This document shows, in pieces, positions 11,542 through 22,526 of a stretch of 64,000 nt of DNA. The translations under genes and the position numbers were made by a program. The stretch is taken from positions 56,488,603 through 56,552,602 of the forward strand of contig OX328124.1 of assembly GCA_946811695.1 (NCBI GenBank), written 5' to 3'. Below the pieces are notes generated by a model. It was not told where the DNA came from, did not search any database, and was given only the letters and a program-made list of their open reading frames with translations. This DNA is from Gonocerus acuteangulatus. Its lineage: Eukaryota > Arthropoda > Insecta > Hemiptera > Coreidae. The number at the start of each line of letters is the position of its first letter. The first letter of the stretch is position 1.

Positions 11542-11952
11542 TTTAGTACTTGTAGGAAATTAATATTTTAGTGACTCAGACCCCTAATCCTCGTCACCGA
11601 GTCTGCTGGTGGGGCTGCCACCTAGGCCGGCAGACCGGCACAGTTCCTCCCGAAGGAGAGGATCCGCTCAGCAGGGGAGGTGTCCCTGCTTCATCGCGGA
11701 TCCCCGCCTCTGCTGTTCGCCGTTCTTATGGGTTCACCAAAAGAACGTTGCCCAGGGGGTACCACGGGGAGATCAGCAGTAGGCGTTGACGGGAATCAGG
11801 TATACTAGGAGATGCTAAGCAGTGGAATAGGGCACTATAGCTTAGCAGAGCTCCCATAAGAAGTCGGACGGCTCCCATATCCGCACGTCCGCTCCAGCAA
11901 CCCTTTAGCCCGCCCATTTACCCCCCTGATGCTAGTATTATTCGTTCTATTA

Positions 11953-12164
11953 GCTCCTACTATTTTTTGTTTTATGTTTTTTTACGGCGCATCGACATAA
12001 TTCTTGGCCATTAGCGCCGAGATCCAGGGTGCAACCAGGAATTTTCTCAGCGAGCCCTGAGATGAGAAATTTTCTGGCGCCGGTGGGGATCGAACCCACC
12101 ATCTCCCGCTTATGAATCTAGCGCGCTAGCCACTAGACCACGGGAGACCCCTGCTCCTACTATT
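11953..12164 (-). mobile_element. tRNA-derived SINE (family A), full copy with 12-bp target duplication
   Basis: SINE at 11965-12152 between copies of GCTCCTACTATT (11953-11964 and 12153-12164). Read on the minus strand it opens with a tRNA-like head: an A-box-like TGGTCTAGTGGCTAG and a B-box GGTTCGATCC. It ends with a hairpin (CGGCGC at 11985-11990 pairing with GCGCCG at 12014-12019) and an A-rich tail. It lies 26 bp from the LINE's 5' end. The tRNA head is similar to Glu/Asp-type tRNAs, but the parent is uncertain. Confidence 0.88.
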
Positions 12165-12189
12165 ATCATTATAACTGTGGAGTATTTTT

Positions 12190-13410
12190 TTTTAGCGCGG
12201 TTCCTCCCTCCCCCATAGGGAGGAACCCCACTTATAGGGTTGATACAATGAAACAATACGGAAGTGCCGACTAGAAAATTTCGCGTTTCAGAACCCCTAG
12301 AGACCGAAAATAACGGTAGTTCAAATTTGTATATATATATATAAATATGTATATATTTATTTATATATATATATTTGTCTATTCGCTCTCTAGATAGAAG
12401 ACGAATGGCCCGATTTTAATGAAATTTGGTACAAAAATCCTTCGTCCAATTTGAAAGGTCAAGTTCGTTAACCAGCAAAATCCGCGTACTGGAAGATGGC
12501 GTTTGGGGCGAAATTCGCGCAAATAAAATCGTAACGCTTACGTTTTTGAGTTCATAAGCTTCTAAGTACTCGTTTTATATGATTCCTGGGCTAGGAAAAC
12601 GAATGAAACCATTTTCAAGGCGATAGCTTTAACCGTTTTCGAGAAAATAGGAAAACATTTTTTTGAATACCGTTTTTGGTTTGGGTACTTAGAATCATGG
12701 GATTCAGTTGAAACATTTTTTGCATGTTCTACTTTCATCAAAACTAATATGTTGAAATTTTGGTTACGTTTGGAGTTAAGGAAGGGTTAGAATAAAATAT
12801 TTTATTAACAGACATAAAAAGTTTTAGTAACTTTGTTTACTTTCCTTAATATCTCGAAAAAGGTTGAAAATCTTGGTAAACGGAAGAATACCATTAGAAA
12901 GCTTATTAAATGCTCTAAAAAAAAGGTTCTAATGAAAGTTTTGATTAGGCGATGTCAATCGGAGAAATAAGAGCTTAAAACTTTAAAGTAATTGATTTCG
13001 CTTATTCGAACTGTTCTTTTTGTCTGTTTTTTATTCCTTGTTATTTTTTAATTGCTTATTGTTGGATAATGTATTTGAAAATAAAACAGGTTAAGAAAAA
13101 CAATTTATTGTTAGAAATATAGATTTCCAAGATTCCAAGACCTTGTCACTAGCGGGTCTGTTTCTAGTGTAGCGGACCCTTCCAGGTAAGATTGTAAATC
13201 ATGACCTTTCAAGACTTTACTACTCACAGGAATGTCGTTAGTGACCTTAAGGGTTGACACGCCATTATAATAATTAATTAAAAAAAAAGACTGGTGGAAC
13301 CAAAATAATAACTGCTTCTATTTTAATCTTTCCAAATTAGACTAGGGATATGAACGGAACCGCGCTAAGATGATGCAGTCCTGCGAGACGGACTTTTTTT
13401 TATAGAAAGA
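12190..13410 (+). repeat. TAGCGCGG-ended dispersed repeat, copy 1
   Basis: The left end is TTAGCGCGGTTCC, continuing as a small hairpin (TCCTCCCT... AGGGAGGA). The right end near 13355-13370 is GGAACCGCGCTAAGATGATG. Internal text (GACCGAAAATAACGGT, AAATTTGGTACAAAAATCC, AAGGTCAAGTTCGTTAACC) recurs at 40326-41440 and, more decayed, in at least six other places in this window. It has no coding capacity and its class is unknown. Confidence 0.65.
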
Positions 13411-13569
13411 TAGATCAAAGAGTTCCGCTACTCTATACTAAAATGATAATCTAAAAGTGCTTGGACGCTATAATGGGGCATTGTTTGGAGGAAGTATCAT
13501 TTCACTCGTGTTTTTGAAAACTATAGATATTTTGTTATAGAAGATCTTAACTTACATTCATTTTTTTTT

Positions 13570-13815
13570 GTCATACCTATTGGTAGAGTCCGTCGTCACT
13601 GGCATCAGTGAGAGTACTATGGGCGAGCTAATTCGACGTAAACTCATCATTCCCAAGTGGGTGCTAAGTTAGTACTCAGCGTGCTAACTTAGCACTCAGT
13701 ACTTAGAGTACTAACTTAGCACCGGCCTGTAAATAATGTGTTCACGTCGACAGCGCACGCCCATGGTATTTGCACTGATGCTAGTGACGACGGACTCTAC
13801 CTATAGGTATGACAA
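13570..13815. mobile_element. Short MITE with ~58-bp terminal inverted repeats
   Basis: The left arm (13570-13628) starts GTCATACCTATTGGTAGAGT and the right arm (about 13760-13815) is its near-exact reverse complement. The interior has small inverted copies of GTGCTAAGTTAGTACTC. At 246 bp with no ORF it fits a nonautonomous DNA transposon; the superfamily is not clear because no target duplication is certain. Confidence 0.7.
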
Positions 13816-14198
13816 TAGTACATTTACTGGCGGACCTAACCCTTTAGATCATTCATTTTTTTTACCTGACCCTTTTTTTACCAAGAATAAAAATAGTTAG
13901 GAGAAGAGAGTTATAGTCGAGTGCCTAGATTCCTGAAATACTTTGCTGAGTCTTCATTTCTAGAAGGCGCCGGGATTGTTTGGGTTGACCGGGCACCTTT
14001 TCCCACCTCAGTGCTTTTCCCGAGGTCAATCCAGTTGATATGCCTCTCAAATAGTCCATGCTTTCTTTACTTTCAAACATCTTCTCCTAACTGTACCTTT
14101 CTCCTTTCGCTATCCGCCAAACTATATCACTTAGGGGACTTTCTCATTTACATAAAAACCTTTCCTTTATAAAATCCCATGAATATGTGTTTATATAT

Positions 14199-14199
<1 letters not shown>

Positions 14200-14271
<72 letters not shown>
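14200..14271. repeat. (TA)n microsatellite
   Basis: About 70 bp of uninterrupted TA repeat. Confidence 0.95.
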
Positions 14272-14273
<2 letters not shown>

Positions 14274-14539
14274 TTGTTTTTAACTATGACAGATCCTATT
14301 ATTCTCAAGTCCCTGCGCTGCTGAACGCTTCATGATCTGGCATTGATATTGAATGTTTTGTGCACGCATAAATATTTTAAAATTGGCTTTAATTGCACCC
14401 AGCTTAATATGAGCAAGTATTGTGTAAATACTTATTTCGGCACGGTTTGAAATCGGTAAACATGAAAGGGGACTTAAAAACCAATAGAAAGTATAAATAT
14501 TTGCTAGCTTGAAAAAAGTTTGCAAGAATTTGTAACTTT

Positions 14540-15340
14540 TTTTTCTGTATTTATTGGCCTGGGTAACCAGCTCTTCACTCTAGTATTTCTAGCAATTTTT
14601 CTCGTAAACGGTTACAGAAATCGATTTAAAAATGGTTTCTTTCGTTTCATTCGTCGTACCTTCAAGCGCATGGACTCGGAAATGTAAGCGTTCCGATTTT
14701 TTCGCGCAAATGTTGCTCCAAAAACCATGTTCCAGTAAACAGATTCAGCTGGTTAATGAACTTGACCTTTCAAATGAGAAGGAAGATTTTTGTACCAAAT
14801 GTTATCAAAATCGGACCATTTTTGAGCCGATGAGGAACTTCTTAATAATTCAAACCCCTCTAAAAGTACTTAAACATTTGAATATAAAAAAAAACCTTTC
14901 TTACGGAGTGTTTAAATCCTCAACGGATTGTTCGTGCAAAATTTCAAATTTTTGTGTCAAGTGGTTCGGGCTATTATTACCTTGGATGGACCATTACCAG
15001 GACGTAAAGTCTATGAGGATCAAAATCACAGTTTATTTCTAGCAATTCAAAGGCTATCGCCATAGTTGAAATTAACCTCAATTAAAAATAATAATATGAA
15101 ATAGATATAGTACGGTAACAGCTGTTCTGTTATCGTCCTAGCAACGCATGCTGCCTAGGCGTGCATGCTCTAACCAACTAAAACTTTAAACCCCTCTAAA
15201 AATATATAAAAAATCGAATATCAAAAAATCCTTTCTTAGCGAGTGTCTACGTTCTATAAGGAGTGTCCATGCAAAATTTCAAAATTTTCTGTCGAGTGGT
15301 TTGGGCTGGGCGATGATAGGTCAGTGAGTCAGTGAATGAG
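14540..15340 (-). repeat. TAGCGCGG-family interior fragments plus duplicated downstream unit
   Basis: 14560-14840 is a reverse-orientation relative of the 12190-13410 interior (GGTTAATGAACTTGACCTTTC, then TTTTTGTACCAAAT). Then a ~130-bp unit (CAAACCCCTCTAAAA... AGTGGTTCGGGCT) occurs twice, at about 14860-14985 and 15185-15310. The open frame at 14632-15042 is by-product sequence, not a recognised protein. Confidence 0.5.
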
Positions 15341-16105
15341 TAGTATTTGACAAATATTTAGTAGATTGTACCATTGATAATAAATTGTTACTCAATATAT
15401 CCTACAATGTATTTTACATTATAGTAGACCTTATATTTTGCAAGGAGGTACTCCTTAGGCTGTTCCATGCAAGAAGAGCTTCACTCCAAGCACTATTATT
15501 ATATTTTAATAATATAATGCATTTGTTAGGAATAACCAATGTTTCATATATAACTTGTGACAGAATGGGTTAATTAGGCAAAAAAAAAATAGCACAATAA
15601 TAAAACAAATGGAGGGTGTAGACAATTTTTTCTCGTTTTCTCAAAATTACTGATTATGGACTGAAGCTCTTTTTGCATGGATCGATTCATTTACCTTGTG
15701 TGGTGGGTAAGCACTTTAGTATTACCACTTAAGAATTGTTTTTATCAGATTTGACTAAACCTCTGGCATAAAACAAGTAAACACCGCCATTAGCCAATAA
15801 GTAGAAAACATTATTATTATTTTATTTTCTTCTTATTCAAGTGAACTTTTTTCCTTATTATAATACAATTATTATATTTTATAATTTACTGTGAAATTAT
15901 TTTATTTTATGAACATCAAGTGGCCTCCCTGGAAAAAGTGAAAACTTAAATACAGTTTTTTTTATCTATCTATATGAATATACAAGTCTCAGGTGCCACC
16001 ATTTGTCAGCTGAATACTTTCGTTATGAAGGATTCATAAGTATAACCAGAGGTCATGGCCAGCGAATTGCCAGGAATGAGGTGAATGAGACGTGGAAAAT
16101 GATGT
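15341..16105. other. Intron stretch with nothing recognised
   Basis: AT-rich sequence without a credible ORF, exon, tRNA-like head or inverted ends. Confidence 0.5.
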
Positions 16106-16504
16106 CTTGAGAGCAGAGTTGGGCATAATTTTATTTATAAATAAAAATACGAATTTATTCGTACTTCATGTATTTGTGAATACGAATATAAATAAATTCG
16201 TATTCATAAGTGTGAATGCGAATTTATTTTTATTCACATATATTAATTATAAAAATACAAATAAAATTTTATTCGCAAATTTTTCTGCGAATAAAAATAA
16301 ATTCACAGAAAAAATTGTAAATAATCACAAAAAATGTGAATATTTACAAAAAATCAAGTGATTACAAAAAAAATCACGTTAAAATATACGAATAAAAATT
16401 TATTCACATTACAATTTGTGAATAAAAATTTATTCACAATAAAATTCGCAAATAAATTATGGAAGTATTCGTATTAAGATGATATTACGAAAGTTATTCA
16501 CGGT

Positions 16505-16572
<68 letters not shown>

Positions 16573-17145
16573 CGTTTAACGTCTAGGTTATTAGCGCCTA
16601 GATTTTTTGTTTACCCCGAGTCCACCGTGAGACCACCAGCCATGCTGCAGGGACACAGTTTGTCATCTGTACCTCCATAAAAAAAAAAAAAAAAAAAAAA
16701 AAATCACCTTCAATAACTTTCGTAATATCATCTTAATACGAATAAATCCATAATTTATTTGCGAATTTTATTGTGAATAAATTTGTATTCACAAATTATA
16801 ATGTGAATAAATTTGTATTCGTATATTTTAATGTGATTTTTTTTTTGTAAACACTTGATTTTTTGTAAATATTCACATTTTCTGTGATTATTTACAATTT
16901 TTTCTGTGAATTTATTTGTATTCGCATGAAAATTTGCGAATAAAATTTTATTTGTATTTTTATATTTAATATGTGTGAATAAAAATAAATTCGCATTCAC
17001 ACTTATGAATACGAATTTATTTATATTCGTATTCACAAATATATGAAGTACGAATTTATTTATATTCGTATTCACAAATGTATGAAGTACGAATAAATTC
17101 GTATTTTTATTTATAAATAAAATGATGCCCAACTCTGCTTGAGAG
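16106..17145. mobile_element. hAT-type foldback MITE 1
   Basis: The element at 16114-17137 begins CAGAGTTGGGCAT and ends with its inverse, ATGCCCAACTCTG. It is flanked by perfect 8-bp duplications CTTGAGAG (16106-16113 and 17138-17145). CAG...CTG ends with an 8-bp duplication are diagnostic of hAT elements. The arms (about 16114-16504 and 16706-17137) are long inverted repeats built from variations on GAATA/AAATAAATTCG. Between them is poly(T), a SINE-like tail and an A-tract (16507-16705). It encodes no transposase; the open frame in each arm is low-complexity and probably meaningless. Confidence 0.85.
16507..16705 (-). mobile_element. SINE-tail insertion inside hAT MITE 1
   Basis: A ~60-nt T run, then AAGCGTTTAACGTCTAGGTT and ATTAGCGCCTAG. 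This resembles the 3' end of family A SINEs on the minus strand. It is followed by ~75 bp of unassigned sequence and a 25-nt A run. It sits at the centre of the MITE palindrome. Confidence 0.5.
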
Positions 17146-17790
17146 GATATGTCCATTGGTATTACTCTCAATTGCTGTACTATACCGTTTTTTGTTCACT
17201 CCACTTAACGACCACTCAGTGGCGTTCAGTGAAGTGAACAAATACAATATTGTAAAATGGAGTCACATTAGTACATCGTGGGGTAATTGGTACAGCCTAT
17301 ACAGCTAGGATATTTACATTGAACTGATACCAAAGGGCCGAATTTTGCCCCAAGAGTTCGAATATATATCTACATATTGGTCTGTTCGCTTACAGAAAAA
17401 TATATAAGTAGTTTAGGTTTGTATCAATGTCACCACACTGTACTAATGTACCTGATTTTTATTATTTTTAGTATATTATACGAATTGAGAGTAATATCAA
17501 TGGATATTTTCTCTCTACAACACATCACTGCCTACGTGTGATTCGCGCCATTCCTCCTGGCTAATCTCAGAGCATCCGGGCAATCAAATCTACAAAAAGG
17601 ATTTAGATATATGTATATCTCAAAATGAGGGGGTTTTCGAATCTCAACACTCTTTCTAAGCTGAACTTTTTTTTTTTTGTAACATAATGGCCGTCATACC
17701 TTCTGAAAGTTGGATAAAAGCTAGATGCTCAAGTTCACACTCGCTCCCAAATGGAAGAAAATGACCTTGTTGAAGCATTCCAAACTGACG
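16717..17790 (+). repeat. Long inverted repeat, arm 1 (1074 bp)
   Basis: Reverse complement of 19781-20853 (1073 bp); the sections compared by eye are identical apart from a T12/A11 homopolymer difference. The arm contains the right half of hAT MITE 1 plus its host flank. It ends exactly at the start of a SINE fragment. The 138-residue frames in the two arms are identical, which shows the copy is recent, but they are not convincing genes. Confidence 0.92.
17146..17515. repeat. Nested foldback inside arm 1
   Basis: ATTACTCTCAATTG near 17160-17173 is inverted as AATTGAGAGTAAT near 17484-17496. Inside it a hairpin runs from TTGTTCACTCCACTTAACG to GTTCAGTGAAGTGAACAA (about 17192-17241). The same structure is present in arm 2. 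Confidence 0.6.
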
Positions 17791-17891
17791 TTGAGGAAAT
17801 TACACGCTGCAGTTTGGATGTTGGCGATAATGGCCCTGATGTCGATTGGTCCTAGAAAAAAAAACGGTGCTAACGTGTTAAATCAGTCTTC

Positions 17892-17937
<46 letters not shown>

Positions 17938-18195
17938 CCTTATCGACATGTTATATGAGAAAATTCCTACCGGTGGGAATCGAACCCTCCCCCCAAAAAA
18001 ATTGAAGATACGTTAGCACCGTTTTTTTTTCTAGGACCCATCGACATCAGGGCCATTATCGCCAACATCCAAACTGCAGCGTGTAATTTTCTCAACGACC
18101 CGTTAGATAAGAAAATTCCTGCCGGCGGGAATCGAATCCACCATCTCCTGCATGAGAATCTAAGGCTTTAACCACTAGACCACGGGGGGAGACCC
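17791..18195. mobile_element. Inverted family A SINE copies
   Basis: A 5'-truncated + strand copy at 17791-17868 is the inverse of part of a nearly complete minus-strand copy at 18022-18195. Both share CTGCAGTTTGGATGTTGGCG and the flanking ACGGTGCTAACGT. A third, internally deleted minus-strand copy with a 40-nt T run lies at 17895-17993. The head of the complete copy has GGGAATCGAATCC (B box inverse) and CCACTAGACCACGG (A box inverse). Confidence 0.7.
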
Positions 18196-18299
18196 CAATA
18201 ATAATGTTAAAAGGATTATCTCCTTAACTCGTGTTTTGATGGTAGTATTAACCATTCGCATTATTCTCATCCATTACAAACGTTATTTCATGATGAAGT

Positions 18300-18620
18300 T
18301 ATTTCGGGAATAATCATTTTCCATCTGAGTGAAATAATTTATTTCATGAATAAAAAATACTGAAATATCATTTATCAAATAGTTATTTCAGAAATAAAGC
18401 TTTTAGAATTATGTTGATTTATTTCAAAGAATGATCAAATTTTCAAATAATTATTCAAGGAATAGATACATCTAGTTATTTGATGAAGATTGTTTTATTT
18501 AACGATGAAATAACATTAAAGAATTTCCGTTATTCCGGAAATAATTATTTCAGGAATAACCATTTTATTTATTTAAGGAATAAATTATTCCAGTATTGCC
18601 CAGGTCTATGTTCAGGTAGG
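18300..18620 (-). repeat. AT-rich element end with ATTATTTC motifs
   Basis: Built of repeated (A)TTATTTC(A)/GAATAA motifs and ending TATTGCCCAGGTCTATG. A second stretch at 20960-21180 has the same composition and ends ATGCCCAGGTCTACC. The inverse, TAGACCTGGGCA, resembles hAT ends and the CAGAGTTGGGCA ends nearby. The opposite ends were not found. Confidence 0.4.
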
Positions 18621-18644
18621 CAGCTCGGCCACTTAACATACTTG

Positions 18645-18731
18645 ACAAAATATTTTTGTAAGCAATTTCATAAAAATCGGATTACGTCTGAACCAGAGAG
18701 CGAACTGACCTTTATATATAAAGGTAGACTG

Positions 18732-18786
<55 letters not shown>

Positions 18787-18861
18787 TTATGAAGGTCTGT
18801 TCGCTCTCTGGCAGGCTCAGACATGGTCCGATTTTTATGAGATTGCGTACAAAAATATTGT

Positions 18862-18930
<69 letters not shown>
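18645..18930. repeat. TA tracts flanked by inverted repeat
   Basis: 18645-18725 (ATCGGATT... AGAGAGCGAACTGACC) and 18785-18860 (GGTCTGTTCGCTCTCTGG... GTCCGATTTTTATGA) are inverted relatives around a TA tract at 18738-18782. A second TA tract follows at 18867-18927. The arms match the interior of the TAGCGCGG family. Confidence 0.65.
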
Positions 18931-18933
<3 letters not shown>

Positions 18934-18959
18934 TCTGTCTGCTTGTCTTCTGTTTATCT

Positions 18960-19500
18960 GTTTTTTCCTTATACAAACCTACACCATTTGACCGATTTTG
19001 ACCAAACTTGGCACACAGGTAGGTCTTGATACGGGAAATCTCCTAGGCTAGGCCAAAATAGTCAAATTTCAAAATTTGGTCAAAAAGTCAAAAGTATTGT
19101 TCAAGAAAAATTTGCTACACTGAACCATTCAGATTCTGACGGCCATTTTGAATAATGTCTGACATTTATTTGTTGATGTTCTTGATAATTAGAATAACTT
19201 GAACTTATTGATGACTTTACATCATTATATAATCATTTAAGGCAGTTTATTTGAATTTTAATATCAACAGTCACTGTCCAACTAAAGAGCGCTGGCCTTT
19301 CTTTGATAAGAGCTATCTACTCGCACGCTATGCTGCTGGCCTCTGTCAGTTTTTTTCAGAACTGCTGTGATGTTGGCCTCTTGGCTTTCTCACGAACTAC
19401 ATGTAGACTGATAAAGTAAACAAATTCACACCGTTTGACCGATTTCGACGTAACTGGGTATACAGGTAGATTTTGATACTGGGAGAGTCATAGACAGAAA
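18960..19500 (+). repeat. Two copies of a TTTGACCGATTT repeat
   Basis: The motif ACC(A/G)TTTGACCGATTT followed by ACAGGTAG and TTTTGATAC occurs at about 18967-19045 and 19425-19485. The DNA between has no ORF or exon I can support. Confidence 0.5.
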
Positions 19501-19530
19501 GTAGGTGTAGCATGGCACGCCGGGTGATAG

Positions 19531-19572
<42 letters not shown>

Positions 19573-19573
<1 letters not shown>

Positions 19574-19630
19574 TGTCATGTCAACGTTATAAGCGGGGTT
19601 CCTCCCTATGGAACCGCGCTAAAAAAACAT
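19573..19630 (-). repeat. Terminal hairpin of the TAGCGCGG family
   Basis: GTCAACGTTATAAGCGGGGT followed by TCCTCCCTATGGAACCGCGC TAA is the inverse of the left end at 12193-12245. Only this end is present here. Confidence 0.6.
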
Positions 19631-19780
19631 GGCCGTTTGCGTTAGGCCCAATTAGGGAGACGCCTCTTCTTACTCTTCTTTTTATCCACCCTAGAGGTAG
19701 CAATTAATTAATATAAACTTGTTACTTTAGTTAAATGCCCTTTTTTTTATTGCACTCGCTTGTAATTATTAAGCTCACAT

Positions 19781-20853
19781 CGTCAGTTTGGAATGCTTCA
19801 ACAAGGTCATTTTCTTCCATTTGGGAGCGAGTGTGAACTTGAGCATCTAGCTTTTATCCAACTTTCAGAAGGTATGACGGCCATTATGTTACAAAAAAAA
19901 AAAGTTCAGCTTAGAAAGAGTGTTGAGATTCGAAAACCCCCTCATTTTGAGATATACATATATCTAAATCCTTTTTGTAGATTTGATTGCCCGGATGCTC
20001 TGAGATTAGCCAGGAGGAATGGCGCGAATCACACGTAGGCAGTGATGTGTTGTAGAGAGAAAATATCCATTGATATTACTCTCAATTCGTATAATATACT
20101 AAAAATAATAAAAATCAGGTACATTAGTACAGTGTGGTGACATTGATACAAACCTAAACTACTTATATATTTTTCTGTAAGCGAACAGACCAATATGTAG
20201 ATATATATTCGAACTCTTGGGGCAAAATTCGGCCCTTTGGTATCAGTTCAATGTAAATATCCTAGCTGTATAGGCTGTACCAATTACCCCACGATGTACT
20301 AATGTGACTCCATTTTACAATATTGTATTTGTTCACTTCACTGAACGCCACTGAGTGGTCGTTAAGTGGAGTGAACAAAAAACGGTATAGTACAGCAATT
20401 GAGAGTAATACCAATGGACATATCCTCTCAAGCAGAGTTGGGCATCATTTTATTTATAAATAAAAATACGAATTTATTCGTACTTCATACATTTGTGAAT
20501 ACGAATATAAATAAATTCGTACTTCATATATTTGTGAATACGAATATAAATAAATTCGTATTCATAAGTGTGAATGCGAATTTATTTTTATTCACACATA
20601 TTAAATATAAAAATACAAATAAAATTTTATTCGCAAATTTTCATGCGAATACAAATAAATTCACAGAAAAAATTGTAAATAATCACAGAAAATGTGAATA
20701 TTTACAAAAAATCAAGTGTTTACAAAAAAAAAATCACATTAAAATATACGAATACAAATTTATTCACATTATAATTTGTGAATACAAATTTATTCACAAT
20801 AAAATTCGCAAATAAATTATGGATTTATTCGTATTAAGATGATATTACGAAAG
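19781..20853 (-). repeat. Long inverted repeat, arm 2 (1073 bp)
   Basis: Reverse complement of 16717-17790, separated by a 1990-bp spacer. It carries a half copy of hAT MITE 1 starting CAGAGTTGGGCATC near 20432. A truncated family A SINE begins within a few bases of its outer end. Confidence 0.92.
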
Positions 20854-20915
20854 CAATTTTTTTTTTTTTCTACGCCCCATCGACATCAGGGCCATTATCG
20901 CCAACACAGCTCAAT
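20854..20915 (-). mobile_element. Truncated family A SINE tail
   Basis: A T run then CCCCATCGACATCAGGGCCA and TTATCGCCAAC, the inverted 3' end of family A, directly abutting arm 2. Confidence 0.6.
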
Positions 20916-21189
20916 GAGGCTTCACAGGAAAACATGTATTTAGAGGATTTTTTTTGTATAAATTAAGATATCAGAATATATTATTCCATCATATAATCAT
21001 TTCGGGAATAAAGATATCATTAATCATGAAATAATTTAATCCTTGAAATAATTATTTCCTAAATAATATTTTAAAAAATTATAAAATAAATTATTTCTGA
21101 AATAATCTGTTAAGGTTATTTCATGATTTATTCCGAAAATATTATTTCAAATAAATTATGCCCAGGTCTACCTGAACAGTACATTTTTG

Positions 21190-22526
21190 AGGAAAGACAA
21201 TCGTAGATTTTACGGGTTTGCGTTTAGAGGATTCCGGGTCCGTCTTTTATATGTCATTAGACTTGGGGAATCAAATGAAACAATATTTAATGCCATATCT
21301 ATAAACGTTTTTGAGAAACATGAATAAAACTACTTTTCCTTATTAATTTTCAGTTCGATTACCTCAAAACGATGGATTCAGTTGAAACGTTTACTAGATG
21401 ATTGATGTTCATCCGAACTAATATATTTAAATTTTGTTACATTTGAAACTATAGAAACATAGAAAAAATAGATTTTATTAACAGACTTAAACAGTTTTGG
21501 GATTTTCTTAAATAGGAAACCATGGTGAAAGGTCGGTAACCATTCCAAAGCTCAAAAGATTTCCTACCTACATGGTTCTGAAATATTTTAATTCGAAATG
21601 TTCGTTATTACGCGTTTTCTTTTTTAATATCTGTTTGCTTCAGTTTTATTTTTAATCTCTTTGGCTATGGAAGTGATGTATTTAATTTATGAAAAGTATG
21701 CATAATAATGGATGAAATATATTGGTTAACTCTTGAATTATTCGGGAAGTATAGGCTCTTGAGATTTTTTAAGGAGTGTTGAAAAATCTTCGCGCCTGAA
21801 ATACTACGGAATATTTTTATACGTTATGCTGGTTTAGTATCATAAACTGCCGTCTGTTTCTATCTTAGATAGTCTTAGTTCTAATTGAAAGTACATACTT
21901 TCTGCCATAGATTGTCACTACCAATATATCCAATTAAAATAATAATCTTGATATACTGTAAAACTAAAACGTGTCTTTGCAATTTTAGTTTTTCACCTTA
22001 CGGGGACATTAGTTTCTTTTTAATTAAATAGAAGATACAATTAATTTATTTTATGTTCCATAGTCCACTCATAAATTTCAAATTAATTTTCTTTCATTTA
22101 AAAATTATTTAATCATCCGTCTATGTGTATATAGTCTTCATGGTATTTATGTTAAATAGTATAGTATGTTTGAAGTTTTATAAATAGTGTTGTAACTTCT
22201 CACTAACAAATAGAGATAATGTTATTGCCGGAAAAATGAAGGTTTATTGAAGATCACTGAAAAGTAGGTTACTCATCTTAATATTCCTGTTTAAATGTAT
22301 TAGGTATTTCTTTTAATTACCATTGAAATAATTCAGGACATTTAGCAAGTTTCCAAGTGGCATGATATCTTTATAATGCTCGGTTTAATGATGATACCTT
22401 TATAGGCATGATACCTTTATAATTAGAATAAAGTTTTAATGATAATGCTCACTATCAGAAATACAGTTGTTAATTAGAAAGAAATTTAGTTTTGTTGCAC
22501 ATGTGATTGTGGTAATCTATTGATTG
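21190..22526. other. Intron with a decayed TAGCGCGG-family interior
   Basis: 21200-21600 retains weak matches to the family interior (CAAATGAAACAATATTTAATG, GATGGATTCAGTTGAAACG). 21620-22526 is AT-rich with nothing recognised. Confidence 0.4.

Larger units (their letters stand above)
5784..11939 (-). mobile_element. Full-length I-type LINE with 13-bp target-site duplication
   Basis: The element occupies 5797-11926 on the minus strand and is flanked by perfect copies of TGATGCTAGTATT at 5784-5796 and 11927-11939. The 5' end starts with a run of G (11926-11921). There follow a ~385-bp 5' UTR, ORF1 (11541-9997), 21 nt, ORF2 (9975-6268), a ~470-bp 3' UTR with a CA repeat near 6090-6120, a terminal hairpin at 5818-5851 and an A-rich tail. 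Both frames are open and the target duplication is perfect, which implies a recent insertion that may still be competent. It lies antisense in the host gene's 26.5-kb intron. Confidence 0.93.

Noticed and set aside
14632..15042. 136-residue ORF as a gene
   Set aside because: It overlaps the dispersed TAGCGCGG-family interior in reverse orientation and has no recognisable protein family.
16092..16361. 89- and 138-residue frames repeated at 16092, 16755-17171 and 20399-20815
   Set aside because: They lie in the low-complexity arms of the hAT-type MITE; identity between copies reflects the inverted duplication, not coding constraint.
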